From the NCBI GenBank assembly GCA_012518115.1, contig JAAYTD010000022.1:1-51527 (forward strand): 51,527 bases of DNA. Direction: 5' to 3'. Within the stretch, counting starts at the first letter, position 1. The number at the start of each line of letters is the position of its first letter. Below, piece by piece: positions 1 to 7,954 of the stretch. A program made the translations under genes and the position numbers. The stretch comes from Ignavibacteria bacterium (lineage in GTDB: Bacteria > Bacteroidota > Ignavibacteria > Kapaibacteriales > UBA2268). The notes under the pieces were generated by a model, which was not told the DNA's origin, made no database searches, and saw only the letters and a program-made list of their open reading frames with translations.

Positions 1-738
1 GCTCCTATTAATTATGCTCATAAACTTGTGAAGAAGCTAGCTGATGTTCGTAAGAATACACAAGATATGCCATATTTACGTCCCGATTCAAAATCGCAAG
101 TTACAATAGAGTATTCACCTGATAATAAAATTATACGAATAGATACAGTTGTAATTTCAACTCAACATGATCCTGAAGTTTCTCAAGAAAAGATCAAAGA
201 AGACTGTATTAACTATGTTATAAAAAAAGTAATTCCATCGGAACTAATTGACGAAAAAACAAAATTTTATGTAAATCCAACAGGTCGTTTTGTTATAGGT
301 GGTCCTCATGGTGATACAGGTTTGACAGGCAGAAAAATTATTGTAGATACTTATGGCGGGAAAGCTCCACATGGTGGCGGTGCTTTTTCAGGTAAAGATC
401 CTACCAAAGTAGATAGAAGTGGCGCTTATATGGCAAGATATTTAGCAAAAAATATCGTAGCGGCGGAGCTAGTTCCCGAATGTACTATTCAACTTTCCTA
501 TGCTATTGGTATTCCAGAACCTATTTCTATATTTGTAGATATTCCTAATAAAGATTTAAGTTGGGAAATAAGTAAATTAATCAGTGATAATATAGATTTA
601 ACTCCACGAGGAATAATAGATCATCTAGGACTTAGAAAACCAATTTTCAGACAAACTTCTAATTATGGCCATTTTGGTCGTTCTGAATTTTCTTGGGAAA
701 AGTTAGATTTAGTTGAAATGTTTAAGAAATTAAAATAA
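1..738 (+). CDS. metK: S-adenosylmethionine synthetase, 5'-truncated by the window edge
   Basis: Makes S-adenosylmethionine from methionine and ATP in the cytoplasm. The frame is open from base 1 and reads [10 protein letters not shown], which matches the family well inside the protein, so about the first third of the gene lies outside the window; 245 residues are visible. The conserved blocks are present in order: [23 protein letters not shown] (nucleotide-binding loop), [16 protein letters not shown] and DRSGAYMAR, followed by the normal C-terminal region. The GTG at base 28 is an internal codon, not the start. A strong terminator follows directly, so transcription does not appear to continue into gcvT. 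The identification is secure. Confidence 0.97.
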   Translation, partial: APINYAHKLVKKLADVRKNTQDMPYLRPDSKSQVTIEYSPDNKIIRIDTVVISTQHDPEVSQEKIKEDCINYVIKKVIPSELIDEKTKFYVNPTGRFVIGGPHGDTGLTGRKIIVDTYGGKAPHGGGAFSGKDPTKVDRSGAYMARYLAKNIVAAELVPECTIQLSYAIGIPEPISIFVDIPNKDLSWEISKLISDNIDLTPRGIIDHLGLRKPIFRQTSNYGHFGRSEFSWEKLDLVEMFKKLK

Positions 739-757
739 ATTATTTTTTAGAAAGTAT

Positions 758-814
758 AGGATTTTTTTACTTCGTAGCTTAGATAAACAAGGTGAAGTAG
801 AAAAATCCTTTTTT
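758..814 (+). terminator. Intrinsic terminator of metK
   Basis: A 16-bp stem (arms 758-773 and 794-809, one G-U pair) with a 20-nt loop is followed by a run of T. It starts 20 bases after the metK stop codon. Confidence 0.85.
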
Positions 815-815
815 A

Positions 816-866
816 AAATTTCCCTTTGGGACGAAGGGGTGGCAAACAAAGTTTGACGGGGTAGTT
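816..866 (-). repeat. Module A intergenic repeat, copy 1 (inverted)
   Basis: The reverse complement reads AACTACCCCGTCAAAC, then TTTGCCACCCCTTCGTCCC, then AAAGGGAAATT. This is the same unit of about 50 bp seen at 8036, 9769, 11586, 11809, 22651, 25468, 25609 and (inverted) 30297. It lies between the metK terminator and the gcvT promoter. The rest of the 739-1068 gap holds no gene. Confidence 0.85.
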
Positions 867-995
867 ATTAAACCACTTTCGTCTGTTATCGCAGGCACTC
901 CTTCATAGGAGGAAAATTTGCTGGTAAATTACTATTCAATTTGGTATAAATAATAATACAAAAAAAATAAACTGCTACACAATCAAGGTTTTTAC

Positions 996-1026
996 TTTGA
1001 ATAGTGAAAAAAAAATTGTATTTTTG
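996..1026 (+). promoter_or_regulatory. Bacteroidota-type promoter of gcvT
   Basis: TTTG (996-999), a 19-base spacer, then TATTTTTG (1019-1026). This is an exact match to the -33 TTTG / -7 TAnnTTTG promoter described for Bacteroidota. It sits 42 bases before the gcvT start. Confidence 0.75.
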
Positions 1027-1068
1027 TAAATTATTTAAAAATTTTCAATTTAACAATAGGGACAAAAA

Positions 1069-2157
1069 ATGAAAATAACTCGTTTTAATTCAATTCATAA
1101 AAAACTTAATGCAAAATTAGTAGAATTTGCAGGTTTTGAAATGCCTATACAATATAAGGGTGGCATAATACACGAACATAATGTTGTCAGAGAAAAAGTC
1201 GGCGTTTTTGATGTTTCTCATATGGGCGAATTTGAGGTAAGAGGTGCAGACGCTCTACCTTTTTTGCAGTATTTAACCTTAAATGATGTTTCAAAATTAT
1301 CTGAAGGGCATATCCAATATTCTGCAATGTGCTTTGAAGATGGTGGTATAGTTGATGATTTCTTAGTTTATCATATGGGCGACTACTATATGCTTGTAGT
1401 TAATGGAGCTAATATCGATAAAGATTGGGAATGGGTAAATAAAATAGCTAAGAAGTTTGATGTTCAGCTAAAAGATACATCTGATGAATATAATTTACTA
1501 GCTGTTCAAGGTCCAGAATCATTAAAGACTATACAAAAATTAACAGATACAAATTTAAGTGAAATTGAGTCTTATCACTTCAAAATAGGCAAGGTTGCAG
1601 GAATTGAAACAATCATTTCGCGTACAGGCTATACAGGTGAACTTGGTTTTGAACTTTATTTCAAGGGCAATGAAGCAGATGCAGAAAAAGTTTGGAATGA
1701 ACTTTTCAAGGCAGGCGAAGAATTTGGTATTGAACCTGCTGGCTTAGGAGCTCGTGATACATTACGAATGGAAAAAGGTTATTGCCTTTACGGAAATGAT
1801 ATAGATGAAACAACAAATCCTATTGAAGCTGGACTTGGTTGGATAACTAAATTTAATAAAGGTGAGTTTGTAGCAAGTGAAGTTTTAGCAAAAATTAAAG
1901 CGGACAAACCATCAAGGAATTTAGTTGGAATTTTAACTAATGTTGAAAGATTTATTCCACGACATGGTTATAAAATTTTTAGCGGCGAAAAAGAAATAGG
2001 AGTTGTAACTAGTGGAAATATATCGCCAAGTCTAAATAAACCTATTGCAATAGGATATGTTGCAGCAGAATTTAAAGCGCCCGGTACTGACATAGAAATT
2101 GAAGCACGTGGAAAAAAATTCCCAGCTACTGTAACAAAGATGCCTTTCTTAGCGTAA
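1069..2157 (+). CDS. gcvT: Glycine cleavage system T protein (aminomethyltransferase)
   Basis: Transfers the methylene group from the aminomethyl arm of the H protein to tetrahydrofolate, releasing ammonia, in the glycine cleavage complex. The protein has 362 residues, the usual length. Recognisable blocks are the N-terminal HNVVREKVGVFDVSHMGEF, VDDFLVYHM, RTGYTGELGFELY and AGLGARDTLRMEKGYCLYG, and a C-terminal barrel domain ending GKKFPATVTKMPF. The start is ATG after CAATAGGGACAAAAA. No gcvH or gcvP is present nearby, so the other subunits must be encoded elsewhere. It has its own promoter and a downstream hairpin terminator. Confidence 0.96.
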   Translation: MKITRFNSIHKKLNAKLVEFAGFEMPIQYKGGIIHEHNVVREKVGVFDVSHMGEFEVRGADALPFLQYLTLNDVSKLSEGHIQYSAMCFEDGGIVDDFLVYHMGDYYMLVVNGANIDKDWEWVNKIAKKFDVQLKDTSDEYNLLAVQGPESLKTIQKLTDTNLSEIESYHFKIGKVAGIETIISRTGYTGELGFELYFKGNEADAEKVWNELFKAGEEFGIEPAGLGARDTLRMEKGYCLYGNDIDETTNPIEAGLGWITKFNKGEFVASEVLAKIKADKPSRNLVGILTNVERFIPRHGYKIFSGEKEIGVVTSGNISPSLNKPIAIGYVAAEFKAPGTDIEIEARGKKFPATVTKMPFLA

Positions 2158-2209
2158 TATAGGGACACTTTGTATTTTTTTCATAAGATACACCTCTTTT
2201 AATTAGTTG

Positions 2210-2243
2210 GCCAGCGTTCTTTCGGGATCGCTGGCATTTATTT
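2210..2243 (+). terminator. Intrinsic terminator of gcvT
   Basis: A perfect 7-bp stem GCCAGCG/CGCTGGC (2210-2216 and 2229-2235) with a 12-base loop is followed by ATTTATTTAT. It lies between gcvT and the FmdB-type gene. Confidence 0.65.
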
Positions 2244-2270
2244 ATAATTCAAGTAACATATAATAAAACA

Positions 2271-2564
2271 ATGCCAATATACGAATATAAATGCGAAGAA
2301 ACTAATAATGTATATGAAGTGCAGCAAAGTATTAAGGCTGAACCTTTAGAATACTGTACATTAGAAAATTGTGCTTGTAATGGAAAAAGTAAAGTTCATA
2401 GACTTATTAGTAAAAATGTCGGTCTCATTTTTAATGGTTCTGGTTTCTATCAAACAGATTATAAAAATTCAGAAAACAAAGAAAACAATCATCAACATCA
2501 TCAGGCAGCTTGTAGTTGTTGTCAAGCGGCAAACACATGTCCTGCTTCACCTAATAATAATTAG
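2271..2564 (+). CDS. FmdB-family zinc-ribbon protein
   Basis: A 97-residue protein beginning MPIYEYKCEE, the signature start of the FmdB/CxxC_CxxC_SSSS zinc-ribbon family, whose biochemical role is unclear (FmdB was named as a putative regulator). The metal site is not textbook: Cys8 is followed by a CTLENCAC segment instead of a clean CxxC pair. The family-typical region that follows, HRLISKNVGLIFNGSGFYQTD, is well conserved. The tail is rich in His and Cys (HQHHQAACSCCQAANTC) and could bind metal. The stop lies 3 bases before hslV, so the two genes are probably co-transcribed. Confidence 0.85.
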   Translation: MPIYEYKCEETNNVYEVQQSIKAEPLEYCTLENCACNGKSKVHRLISKNVGLIFNGSGFYQTDYKNSENKENNHQHHQAACSCCQAANTCPASPNNN

Positions 2565-2567
2565 AAT

Positions 2568-3107
2568 ATGAAAAATAAAATACGTGCAACAACAGTAATA
2601 GGAGTTTTGCGGGACGGAAAAGCGGCACTCGGTTCTGATGGACAAGTTACATTAGGGCAATCTATTGTAATGAAAGGGAATGCAAAAAAAATACGCAAAA
2701 TTTATAACAATCAAATTTTAGTCGGATTTGCCGGAGCGACAGCAGACGCTTTTACTCTGTTACAAAGATTTGAAGAAAAAGTTGAAGCAAATCGTGGAAA
2801 TTTAGCTAAATCTTCTATCGAAATGGCAAAAGATTGGCGAACAGATAGATATCTAAGAAGATTAGAAGCTATGCTCGCAGTAATGAATACTAAAGAAATG
2901 TACTTGCTTAGTGGAACAGGTGATGTTATTGAACCTGAAGAAGGAATTATAACTATTGGTTCCGGTGGACCTTATGCACTAGCAGCCGCACAAGCTTTAG
3001 TTAGAAATACAAGTCTTTCAGCAAGAGAGATTGTAGAAAAATCGCTTAATATAGCAGGTAATATATGTATATTTACAAATACTAACTTGACAATTGAAGA
3101 ATTGTAA
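2568..3107 (+). CDS. hslV: ATP-dependent protease proteolytic subunit HslV
   Basis: The threonine-protease subunit of the HslUV (ClpQY) complex, which degrades unfolded and regulatory proteins in the cytoplasm. The chain starts MKNKIRA and then TTVIGV, so a 7-residue propeptide would be removed to expose the catalytic Thr8. Family motifs follow: [49 protein letters not shown] and [16 protein letters not shown], ending at INITE-like TIEEL as in E. coli HslV. The length of 179 residues is normal. hslU usually lies next to hslV, but no hslU lies next to it here. A terminator follows 45 bases after the stop. Confidence 0.96.
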   Translation: MKNKIRATTVIGVLRDGKAALGSDGQVTLGQSIVMKGNAKKIRKIYNNQILVGFAGATADAFTLLQRFEEKVEANRGNLAKSSIEMAKDWRTDRYLRRLEAMLAVMNTKEMYLLSGTGDVIEPEEGIITIGSGGPYALAAAQALVRNTSLSAREIVEKSLNIAGNICIFTNTNLTIEEL

Positions 3108-3152
3108 TTTCGTTGCAAATACTCAACGAGCGGGTGATAAGAATAAATGTTG

Positions 3153-3177
3153 GGGCGTATTGAATACGCCCTTTTTT
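3153..3177 (+). terminator. Intrinsic terminator of the fmdB-like/hslV unit
   Basis: A perfect stem GGGCGTAT/ATACGCCC with a TGA loop is followed by TTTTTT. Confidence 0.9.
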
Positions 3178-3190
3178 ATTGTCTTTTTTC

Positions 3191-3215
3191 GTTCATTGAG
3201 CCTACCGAAATGAAT
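3191..3215 (+). repeat. Module D imperfect palindrome, copy 1
   Basis: GTTCATTGAGCCTACCGAAA continuing into TGAAT. The arms TTCATT (3192-3197) and AATGAA (3209-3214) enclose GAGCCTACCGA. Related palindromes occur at 6264, 7991 and 25589. The remainder of 3216-3310 holds only the next promoter. Confidence 0.6.
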
Positions 3216-3272
3216 AAAGCCAAAAAAAATTCCCTTTTTTACAAAAAAGTTGTTTTTCTTTTGGTTTCTATT

Positions 3273-3280
3273 TATTTTTG
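3273..3280 (+). promoter_or_regulatory. Probable promoter (-7 box) of the small membrane protein gene
   Basis: TATTTTTG matches TAnnTTTG. An imperfect -33 element, GTTG at 3249-3252, lies 20 bases upstream. The gene starts 30 bases downstream. Confidence 0.5.
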
Positions 3281-3310
3281 TGAAATTATTTATTCTTAAA
3301 AAAATCTATT

Positions 3311-3748
3311 ATGATTTATCAGACATCTAAAATATGGGAAATAATATTTGTAGCGAACCTTGTAAGTACATTTTTGATATTTGCAATGTTTGTTTATAAT
3401 ACTTTGTTTTTAGATACTCATAACTATCTATTAATTAATACAGGATATTTAAACTTTTTTGTTATAGGTATAGTTTCTCTTATAGTAAGTAGTTTCGCTA
3501 TTAATCTACTAAATATCAAAGATACTAAAAGGAAATTAATAATTCCAAAAATTATTTATTCTTTATTACTCTTTGATGTAACTTTGTTAATTCAAACAGT
3601 AGCTTTAAAATATATATTAATTACTATATTTCCTTCCGATGTTACTATTTTGGATTTTATTCTATTGCTATCTAGTTTATTAAATACTTTGTTATTTGTA
3701 TTACTTGTATTTACAAGTGATTGGAGAGTAGTATTTCGTAGAGATTAA
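3311..3748 (+). CDS. Small integral membrane protein, unknown function
   Basis: A 145-residue protein that I do not recognise. It is almost wholly hydrophobic, with four predicted transmembrane segments: about residues 9-32, 39-60, 73-97 and 108-131. Short charged connectors (NIKDTKRK) lie between segments 2 and 3, and it ends in TSDWRVVFRRD, which by the positive-inside rule puts the C-terminus in the cytoplasm. The start is ATG after AAAAATCTATT, with no Shine-Dalgarno. It lies between the hslV terminator and the first leader cassette and seems to be transcribed alone. Confidence 0.7.
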   Translation: MIYQTSKIWEIIFVANLVSTFLIFAMFVYNTLFLDTHNYLLINTGYLNFFVIGIVSLIVSSFAINLLNIKDTKRKLIIPKIIYSLLLFDVTLLIQTVALKYILITIFPSDVTILDFILLLSSLLNTLLFVLLVFTSDWRVVFRRD

Positions 3749-3805
3749 GATATAAAAAGAAAAATATTTTTCATACAAAAGTTAGTTTTTCTTTTTGTTT
3801 TTCTT

Positions 3806-3888
3806 TATCTTTGTAATATCAAGTTTTCAATAAATGTAATATAACTTGATAAATTCTGCTTGAAACAGAAAAAGCGGAGTTTGTTTTT
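3806..3888 (+). promoter_or_regulatory. Shared 5' leader cassette, copy 1
   Basis: -7 box TATCTTTG (3806-3813), then stem-loop I with arms TCAAGTT (3819-3825) and AACTTGA (3843-3849). Element II follows: TCTGCTT (3855-3861) can pair with AAGCGGA (about 3872-3878, one G-U), and is followed by GTTTGTTTTT. The same order is found at 5230-5340 and 6329-6430. Given the promoter position, stem-loop I would form the very 5' end of the mRNA. Confidence 0.65.
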
Positions 3889-3914
3889 AAATAAATATAA
3901 AGGAGAAAACAAGT

Positions 3915-5099
3915 ATGAAAAACTTAATTAAAACAATTCTAACCATGACGCTAATGCTTTTGCTTACTACTCCAAGCCAAGCACAATTTGGTAAATTTCT
4001 TAATAAAGCAAAGGAAAAAGTAAAAGAGACTGTTAAGGAAAAAACAAAAGAAGAGGTTGAACATCAGGCTGATAAAGCTGTTAAAAAAACAGAAGCAAAA
4101 GTAACTGGAAGTCCTGAAGCAGCAGCGGCGGCAGAAGCAGCTGAGGATCTTCCAGAAATCTATTCTATAGCAAAAACTAGCTATGCTTATGGTCCTGATT
4201 CGCCACTCGAAGAAGTACTTTATCCTGAATTAGCATTTAGATTAAAAAAGTGCCTTGGTCATATAAAAGATGGTGAAGTTGAGTTGGCATCAACTACATG
4301 GAATTATAATGTTGTAAAAATTATGGGATTTGTAAAAAAAAGGGATTTGAATGAAGAACGATTAAAAGTTTGGGAAGATGAATTTAATAGGGTGGAAAAG
4401 ATTTATACTAAATTGATTAGAGGCGATGCACCCGAACCTACAGGAGACAAAAAGACTGATGCTTATAACTATATGGCTTATAATATAGAGAAAGCTAAAA
4501 AAGCTAGTGACCGAGATAAAATGAAAGAATTCTTTACCACTGCTGCTATGTCCCGCGAAATTTACATAAAAAACGATCGAATTTCAGAAAGTGATCCTAA
4601 GTATAAAGAAATATATGATGAACTAGTAGCTTTAAGAAAAAAATTAGAACCTTATGGATATGATAATTTGATTAAGGTTAATACCTTTGCAGAGTCTAAA
4701 GCTGAATGGAAAGATACATTTGAAAAAGAAGAGGCAAAACAATATAATTTGTTTTTTGAAGATAATTACACTGGAGCTGATGGTGATGAACTGAAAAAAT
4801 TAGCTGCAAATGCTGTAACTAAAAAATATAAGGCAACAAAAATTATACATTCTAACTTTAAACATGGTTGGTTTACAAATGAAGAACGTAGTGGGCAACG
4901 GGTAACAGGACACAACAAAAAATGTCGTGTTATGATTTATTTTATAGCAGATAAAAAATATTATAGCTGTGAAACAAGTTTTGTAATGCAAGCACCTGTA
5001 GGAAGTAATTTTACAAAAACTGAGTGGCCTGGATTAACTAAGCCTATAGAAGTTCCTGAAGAAATATTTAACAGGGAATTTAAAAAGTTTAAGAAATAG
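3915..5099 (+). CDS. Exported protein of unknown function, leader-cassette gene 1
   Basis: A 394-residue protein that I do not recognise. The signal peptide is about residues 1-23 (hydrophobic TLMLLLTT, cleavage near SQA/QFG). Next comes a Lys/Glu-rich amphipathic helix, FGKFLNKAKEKVKETVKEK onward to about residue 65, likely coiled coil or surface-associated, then an Ala/Glu linker. The mature body (about 80-270) is mostly helical and charged, and the C-terminal part (about 290-394) looks like a small beta-rich domain with RVMIYFIADKKYYSC. There is no lipobox and no T9SS domain, so the periplasm is the likely location. A Shine-Dalgarno AGGAG (3901-3905) supports this ATG. It ends at a strong terminator, as a one-gene unit. 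Confidence 0.8.
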   Translation: MKNLIKTILTMTLMLLLTTPSQAQFGKFLNKAKEKVKETVKEKTKEEVEHQADKAVKKTEAKVTGSPEAAAAAEAAEDLPEIYSIAKTSYAYGPDSPLEEVLYPELAFRLKKCLGHIKDGEVELASTTWNYNVVKIMGFVKKRDLNEERLKVWEDEFNRVEKIYTKLIRGDAPEPTGDKKTDAYNYMAYNIEKAKKASDRDKMKEFFTTAAMSREIYIKNDRISESDPKYKEIYDELVALRKKLEPYGYDNLIKVNTFAESKAEWKDTFEKEEAKQYNLFFEDNYTGADGDELKKLAANAVTKKYKATKIIHSNFKHGWFTNEERSGQRVTGHNKKCRVMIYFIADKKYYSCETSFVMQAPVGSNFTKTEWPGLTKPIEVPEEIFNREFKKFKK

Positions 5100-5112
5100 T
5101 TTTTCTAACTAG

Positions 5113-5144
5113 CTCCGCAAATGTATTTTTGCGGAGTTTTTTTT
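5113..5144 (+). terminator. Intrinsic terminator after cassette gene 1
   Basis: Stem CTCCGCAAA/TTTGCGGAG with loop TGTATT and eight T. It is almost identical, flanks included, to the terminator at 7955-7985. Confidence 0.93.
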
Positions 5145-5229
5145 ATCTTCAATTTATGCAAAAATCTCAACACGTTTGCATAATTTCTTTACTTTTTTAC
5201 TTTTTTCTTGTTTTTTAGAAAAAATACTT

Positions 5230-5340
5230 TTTGTTTTTACTTTTGCTATTATTATTTTTGTAATGTCAAGTTTGCTATAATATAACTTGATGCACTTCTG
5301 TTTAAAATTGGAAAGAAAAATTTGTTTTTTATAATAGTTT
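5230..5340 (+). promoter_or_regulatory. Shared 5' leader cassette, copy 2
   Basis: TTTG (5230-5233), 19 bases, then TATTTTTG (5253-5260): a perfect Bacteroidota promoter. Stem-loop I has arms TCAAGTT (5266-5272) and AACTTGA (5284-5290) with a shorter 11-base loop. Element II (ACTTCTG, then AAAGAAAAATTTG and TTTTTT) is present but its hairpin is degraded. The next hundred bases, to the start codon at 5445, are AT-rich with nothing else visible. Confidence 0.7.
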
Positions 5341-5444
5341 TTTTTAATTGATAGGAATATATGATTTGTTTTAATAATGCTTAAATATAACAGAATTTAT
5401 CTGTTTATAATTTTTTGTTAATCTAATATAGGAGATATCCTACA

Positions 5445-6206
5445 ATGAAAACGCTAAAAAGCAAAAAACAAATTTCTTTCTTAACTTTATGTTTTCTCCT
5501 TCCTTTCTTATTTATTTCTTGTGAGGACGATAATATAACGTCGCCATCAAATAATGGCAAGCAGCTATTATTTAATTCTTTGTTGTCGGATACAATTAAT
5601 GCCGATAATATTATGGCGCTTTTCAAGTTATCTTCAATGTACACAGGTTATTATTCTGTATTTAGTGAAGGTTCATTTGCGTGGGCATATTTAACAGATG
5701 GTGTGGATCTTGTTCCAGCTAATATCAAATGTAATGGTGAACTAATGCGAGATATGTCGCCGGATACTTCAGGTGGACAATATGAATTCTTTTCGCGAAA
5801 ACATGTTAATAATTATGAGTTTGTAATTCCTAATTATTTAGGACAGAAACTTATTGTTATTAATGAAACAGATGTTCCTACGCTTAAAGTTTTACAGTAC
5901 ACTAATGGGGACACTGTTTCTTTAACAAATGGTTTTACGTTAAATTATTCAGGTTATAATCCTGATATTCCGATAAACTTATGTATATATTTAGAAGGAC
6001 AGCAGCCTGTAAATAAAGAGCTAGTTGCTAATGGTTCTATAGAGTTCACACCCGATATGCTTAAGAAATTAGTTGGCAATAAAAGCAAAGTATGGCTAAA
6101 GTTGTCTCTAATACAAGATTCAAGTAAAATAGTAGATATTGGAAATAATAAACAAGCTTTTATTATAATTGAGACTATGACAGGTCTTGGTTTTGTAGTT
6201 AAGTAA
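5445..6206 (+). CDS. Lipoprotein of unknown function, leader-cassette gene 2
   Basis: A 253-residue protein that I do not recognise. The N-terminus MKTLKSKKQ is followed by a hydrophobic stretch and the lipobox LFISC at residues 23-27, giving a lipidated Cys27 followed by EDDN. The acidic residues after the Cys resemble the lipoprotein export signal that sends Bacteroidota lipoproteins to the cell surface (inference). The mature part looks beta-rich, with blocks such as FVIPNYLGQKLIVIN and GFTLNYSGYNPDIPINLCIYL, suggesting one or two beta-sandwich domains. A Shine-Dalgarno GGAG lies about 10 bases before the ATG. It is a single-gene unit between the second leader and the terminator at 6223. 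Confidence 0.8.
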   Translation: MKTLKSKKQISFLTLCFLLPFLFISCEDDNITSPSNNGKQLLFNSLLSDTINADNIMALFKLSSMYTGYYSVFSEGSFAWAYLTDGVDLVPANIKCNGELMRDMSPDTSGGQYEFFSRKHVNNYEFVIPNYLGQKLIVINETDVPTLKVLQYTNGDTVSLTNGFTLNYSGYNPDIPINLCIYLEGQQPVNKELVANGSIEFTPDMLKKLVGNKSKVWLKLSLIQDSSKIVDIGNNKQAFIIIETMTGLGFVVK

Positions 6207-6222
6207 TTTTTCGTTTGTTTTT

Positions 6223-6262
6223 GCTCCGCTCAACGACTAACAACGAGCGGAGCTATATTTTT
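6223..6262 (+). terminator. Intrinsic terminator after cassette gene 2
   Basis: Perfect 9-bp stem GCTCCGCTC/GAGCGGAGC (6223-6231 and 6245-6253) followed by TATATTTTT. The stem shares CTCCGC/GCGGAG with the terminators of cassette genes 1 and 3. Confidence 0.85.
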
Positions 6263-6263
6263 C

Positions 6264-6287
6264 GCTCATTGAACTTGTTGAAATGAA
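6264..6287 (+). repeat. Module D imperfect palindrome, copy 2
   Basis: GCTCATTGAACTTGTTGAAA then TGAAC; arms TCATT and AATGA. It lies directly after a terminator, as copy 1 does. Confidence 0.55.
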
Positions 6288-6328
6288 CAATTTACTTAAA
6301 ACTATTTGGGAAACTTTTTTAATGGCTT

Positions 6329-6430
6329 TTTGATAAAAAAGTTATTATTATATTTTTGTAATGTCAAGTTTTCAACAATTGTAATATAACTTGATGTACT
6401 TCTGCTCCAACCAGAAAAGCAGAGTTTTTT
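6329..6430 (+). promoter_or_regulatory. Shared 5' leader cassette, copy 3
   Basis: TTTG (6329-6332), 18 bases, TATTTTTG (6351-6358). Stem-loop I has arms TCAAGTT (6364-6370) and AACTTGA (6388-6394), extendable by G-U pairs. Element II is a clean terminator-like hairpin: TCTGCT/AGCAGA (6401-6406 and 6418-6423) followed by seven T. This is the best-preserved copy and could act as an attenuator. Confidence 0.72.
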
Positions 6431-6453
6431 TCACACTATTAAAATTAAATAAT

Positions 6454-7941
6454 ATGAAAAACTTACTTAAATTCAGTCTGTTAATCTTTTTTCTTTGTTT
6501 TTTTCCTTTAATTTCCGCTTCTAATGTTGATGGCACTGCTAAGCCTGTTATAAAATGCAGGATATTTATAGATAACTATATGACTTGTATAGGTTGTGTG
6601 GAGCCTACTAAGATGAAGAAGCTACAGAGTTTAGAACTTTCTAACTCGGTTCTTGATTTGCAAGTATTTTATTCGGGTAATGTTAATTCTAAAGATTATT
6701 TAGATGAGCTAAAGAAGAACTATGGTCTGAATACATCAACTTTTATTTATGATCCTAAAGGCTTTTATGCTAAGCACTATAATGTAGATTATTTTGCGAG
6801 TATAATTATTACAAATGCCGAAGATGAAGTTCTTTTGAAAGAAGAAATTATTGATATAAATAAATATATTAATTTTATAAAAGATTTAGATTCAAAAATA
6901 GATTTGCAAAAATTTTATGCTAGTAAGGTTAAGGGCTTGAAATTCTTAGAAAAAATAGTCTTAAAAGATAAAGAAAATAATACTTTTGAACTATCCACTT
7001 TTTTTAACTTCTTTTTTAGTGAAACTAACAATAAATATTTAATTCAAACTAAAAGCTTAGAAGAATTTTATATTTTTGATAGTACAGGAAAGTTATCACA
7101 AAAAATAATTAATGATTATGAAGATATATCTTATGGCAGAAAAGATAGAATTATGAATAGAGACTATTTATGTTTTATAGATGAGAATACCTTAGTTTGG
7201 TCAACAGTATTTATGTTTATGACTGATGGAAATCAAAACGCTGAAATGGATGTTGTAAGAAAAAATATATTACAGGATAAATTTGTGAAACACACTAAAA
7301 ATATTACTGCTGATTTAGCAGATAGAACAGCATTATATGGTGATTTTACAATGTTAAAAGATGGTCGTTTAATATTTAAGATATATCATTTTGATGATAT
7401 TTATTTAGATAGTACTTTTAAATTGTTAGCTCTTACTGATACAAATTATAATATAGTTAAGTACTTTGGCATTTCTGATACTTTAGCTAAGCATTATAGA
7501 CTTGGTAATATAATGAGTCTACCTTTTGTTGCTGAATATAATTCTGATATTTATTTTTTGCAAAACAATTCATTTTCTTTACAAAAATATGATAAGAATG
7601 GCGATTATCGTGAAACTATACATCTAGATTTACAAGCACATTATAAAATTTTCAAGAAAAGTTTTTCTGAGGAATTAGATAAACGTGAGTTTTTAGAATA
7701 TAATACGAATTATTATAGGACAATGGGTTTATTTATAGATAATGGTTTAATTTATGTATGGTATTGCAAGGGTGTGTCTGATCATTGCATAGATGTTCTT
7801 GATATGCAAGGCAATAGAGTTAAAGAAATTAAAATAGATTTGCCTTGTATGGTCAAGAGTATAAAAGACAACAAGATATTATTAACTAATTTATGGTGGA
7901 ATGACAAGAATGTTTCTTGTTATTGGTATGAAATAGAGTAG
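6454..7941 (+). CDS. Exported thioredoxin-like plus beta-propeller-like protein, leader-cassette gene 3
   Basis: A 495-residue protein. An upstream in-frame ATG at 6391 lies inside the leader stem, so the ATG at 6454, which opens directly on the signal peptide MKNLLKFSLLIFFLCFF (cleavage near ISA/SNV), is the likely start. Residues about 30-155 look like a thioredoxin fold: beta strand CRIFIDNYMTC, the dicysteine TCIGC, and later FASIIITNAEDEVLLKEEI. The remaining 330 residues show repeated units in which hydrophobic strands alternate with Asp/Gly turns (YIFDSTGKLSQKI, SLQKYDKNGDYRETI, IDVLDMQGNRVKEI), as in six-bladed NHL-like propeller proteins common in Bacteroidota. The domain calls are by pattern only. 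No T9SS domain is present. Confidence 0.75.
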   Translation: MKNLLKFSLLIFFLCFFPLISASNVDGTAKPVIKCRIFIDNYMTCIGCVEPTKMKKLQSLELSNSVLDLQVFYSGNVNSKDYLDELKKNYGLNTSTFIYDPKGFYAKHYNVDYFASIIITNAEDEVLLKEEIIDINKYINFIKDLDSKIDLQKFYASKVKGLKFLEKIVLKDKENNTFELSTFFNFFFSETNNKYLIQTKSLEEFYIFDSTGKLSQKIINDYEDISYGRKDRIMNRDYLCFIDENTLVWSTVFMFMTDGNQNAEMDVVRKNILQDKFVKHTKNITADLADRTALYGDFTMLKDGRLIFKIYHFDDIYLDSTFKLLALTDTNYNIVKYFGISDTLAKHYRLGNIMSLPFVAEYNSDIYFLQNNSFSLQKYDKNGDYRETIHLDLQAHYKIFKKSFSEELDKREFLEYNTNYYRTMGLFIDNGLIYVWYCKGVSDHCIDVLDMQGNRVKEIKIDLPCMVKSIKDNKILLTNLWWNDKNVSCYWYEIE

Positions 7942-7954
7942 TTTCTCTAGCTAG

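Noticed and set aside
2371-2571. Plus-strand frame inside the FmdB-type gene
   Set aside because: It overlaps a recognised family member in another frame and reads as low-complexity I/V/R sequence.
6391-6453. Upstream in-frame start for cassette gene 3
   Set aside because: It overlaps the leader stem-loop and adds a non-hydrophobic stretch before a normal signal peptide, so the ATG at 6454 is preferred.
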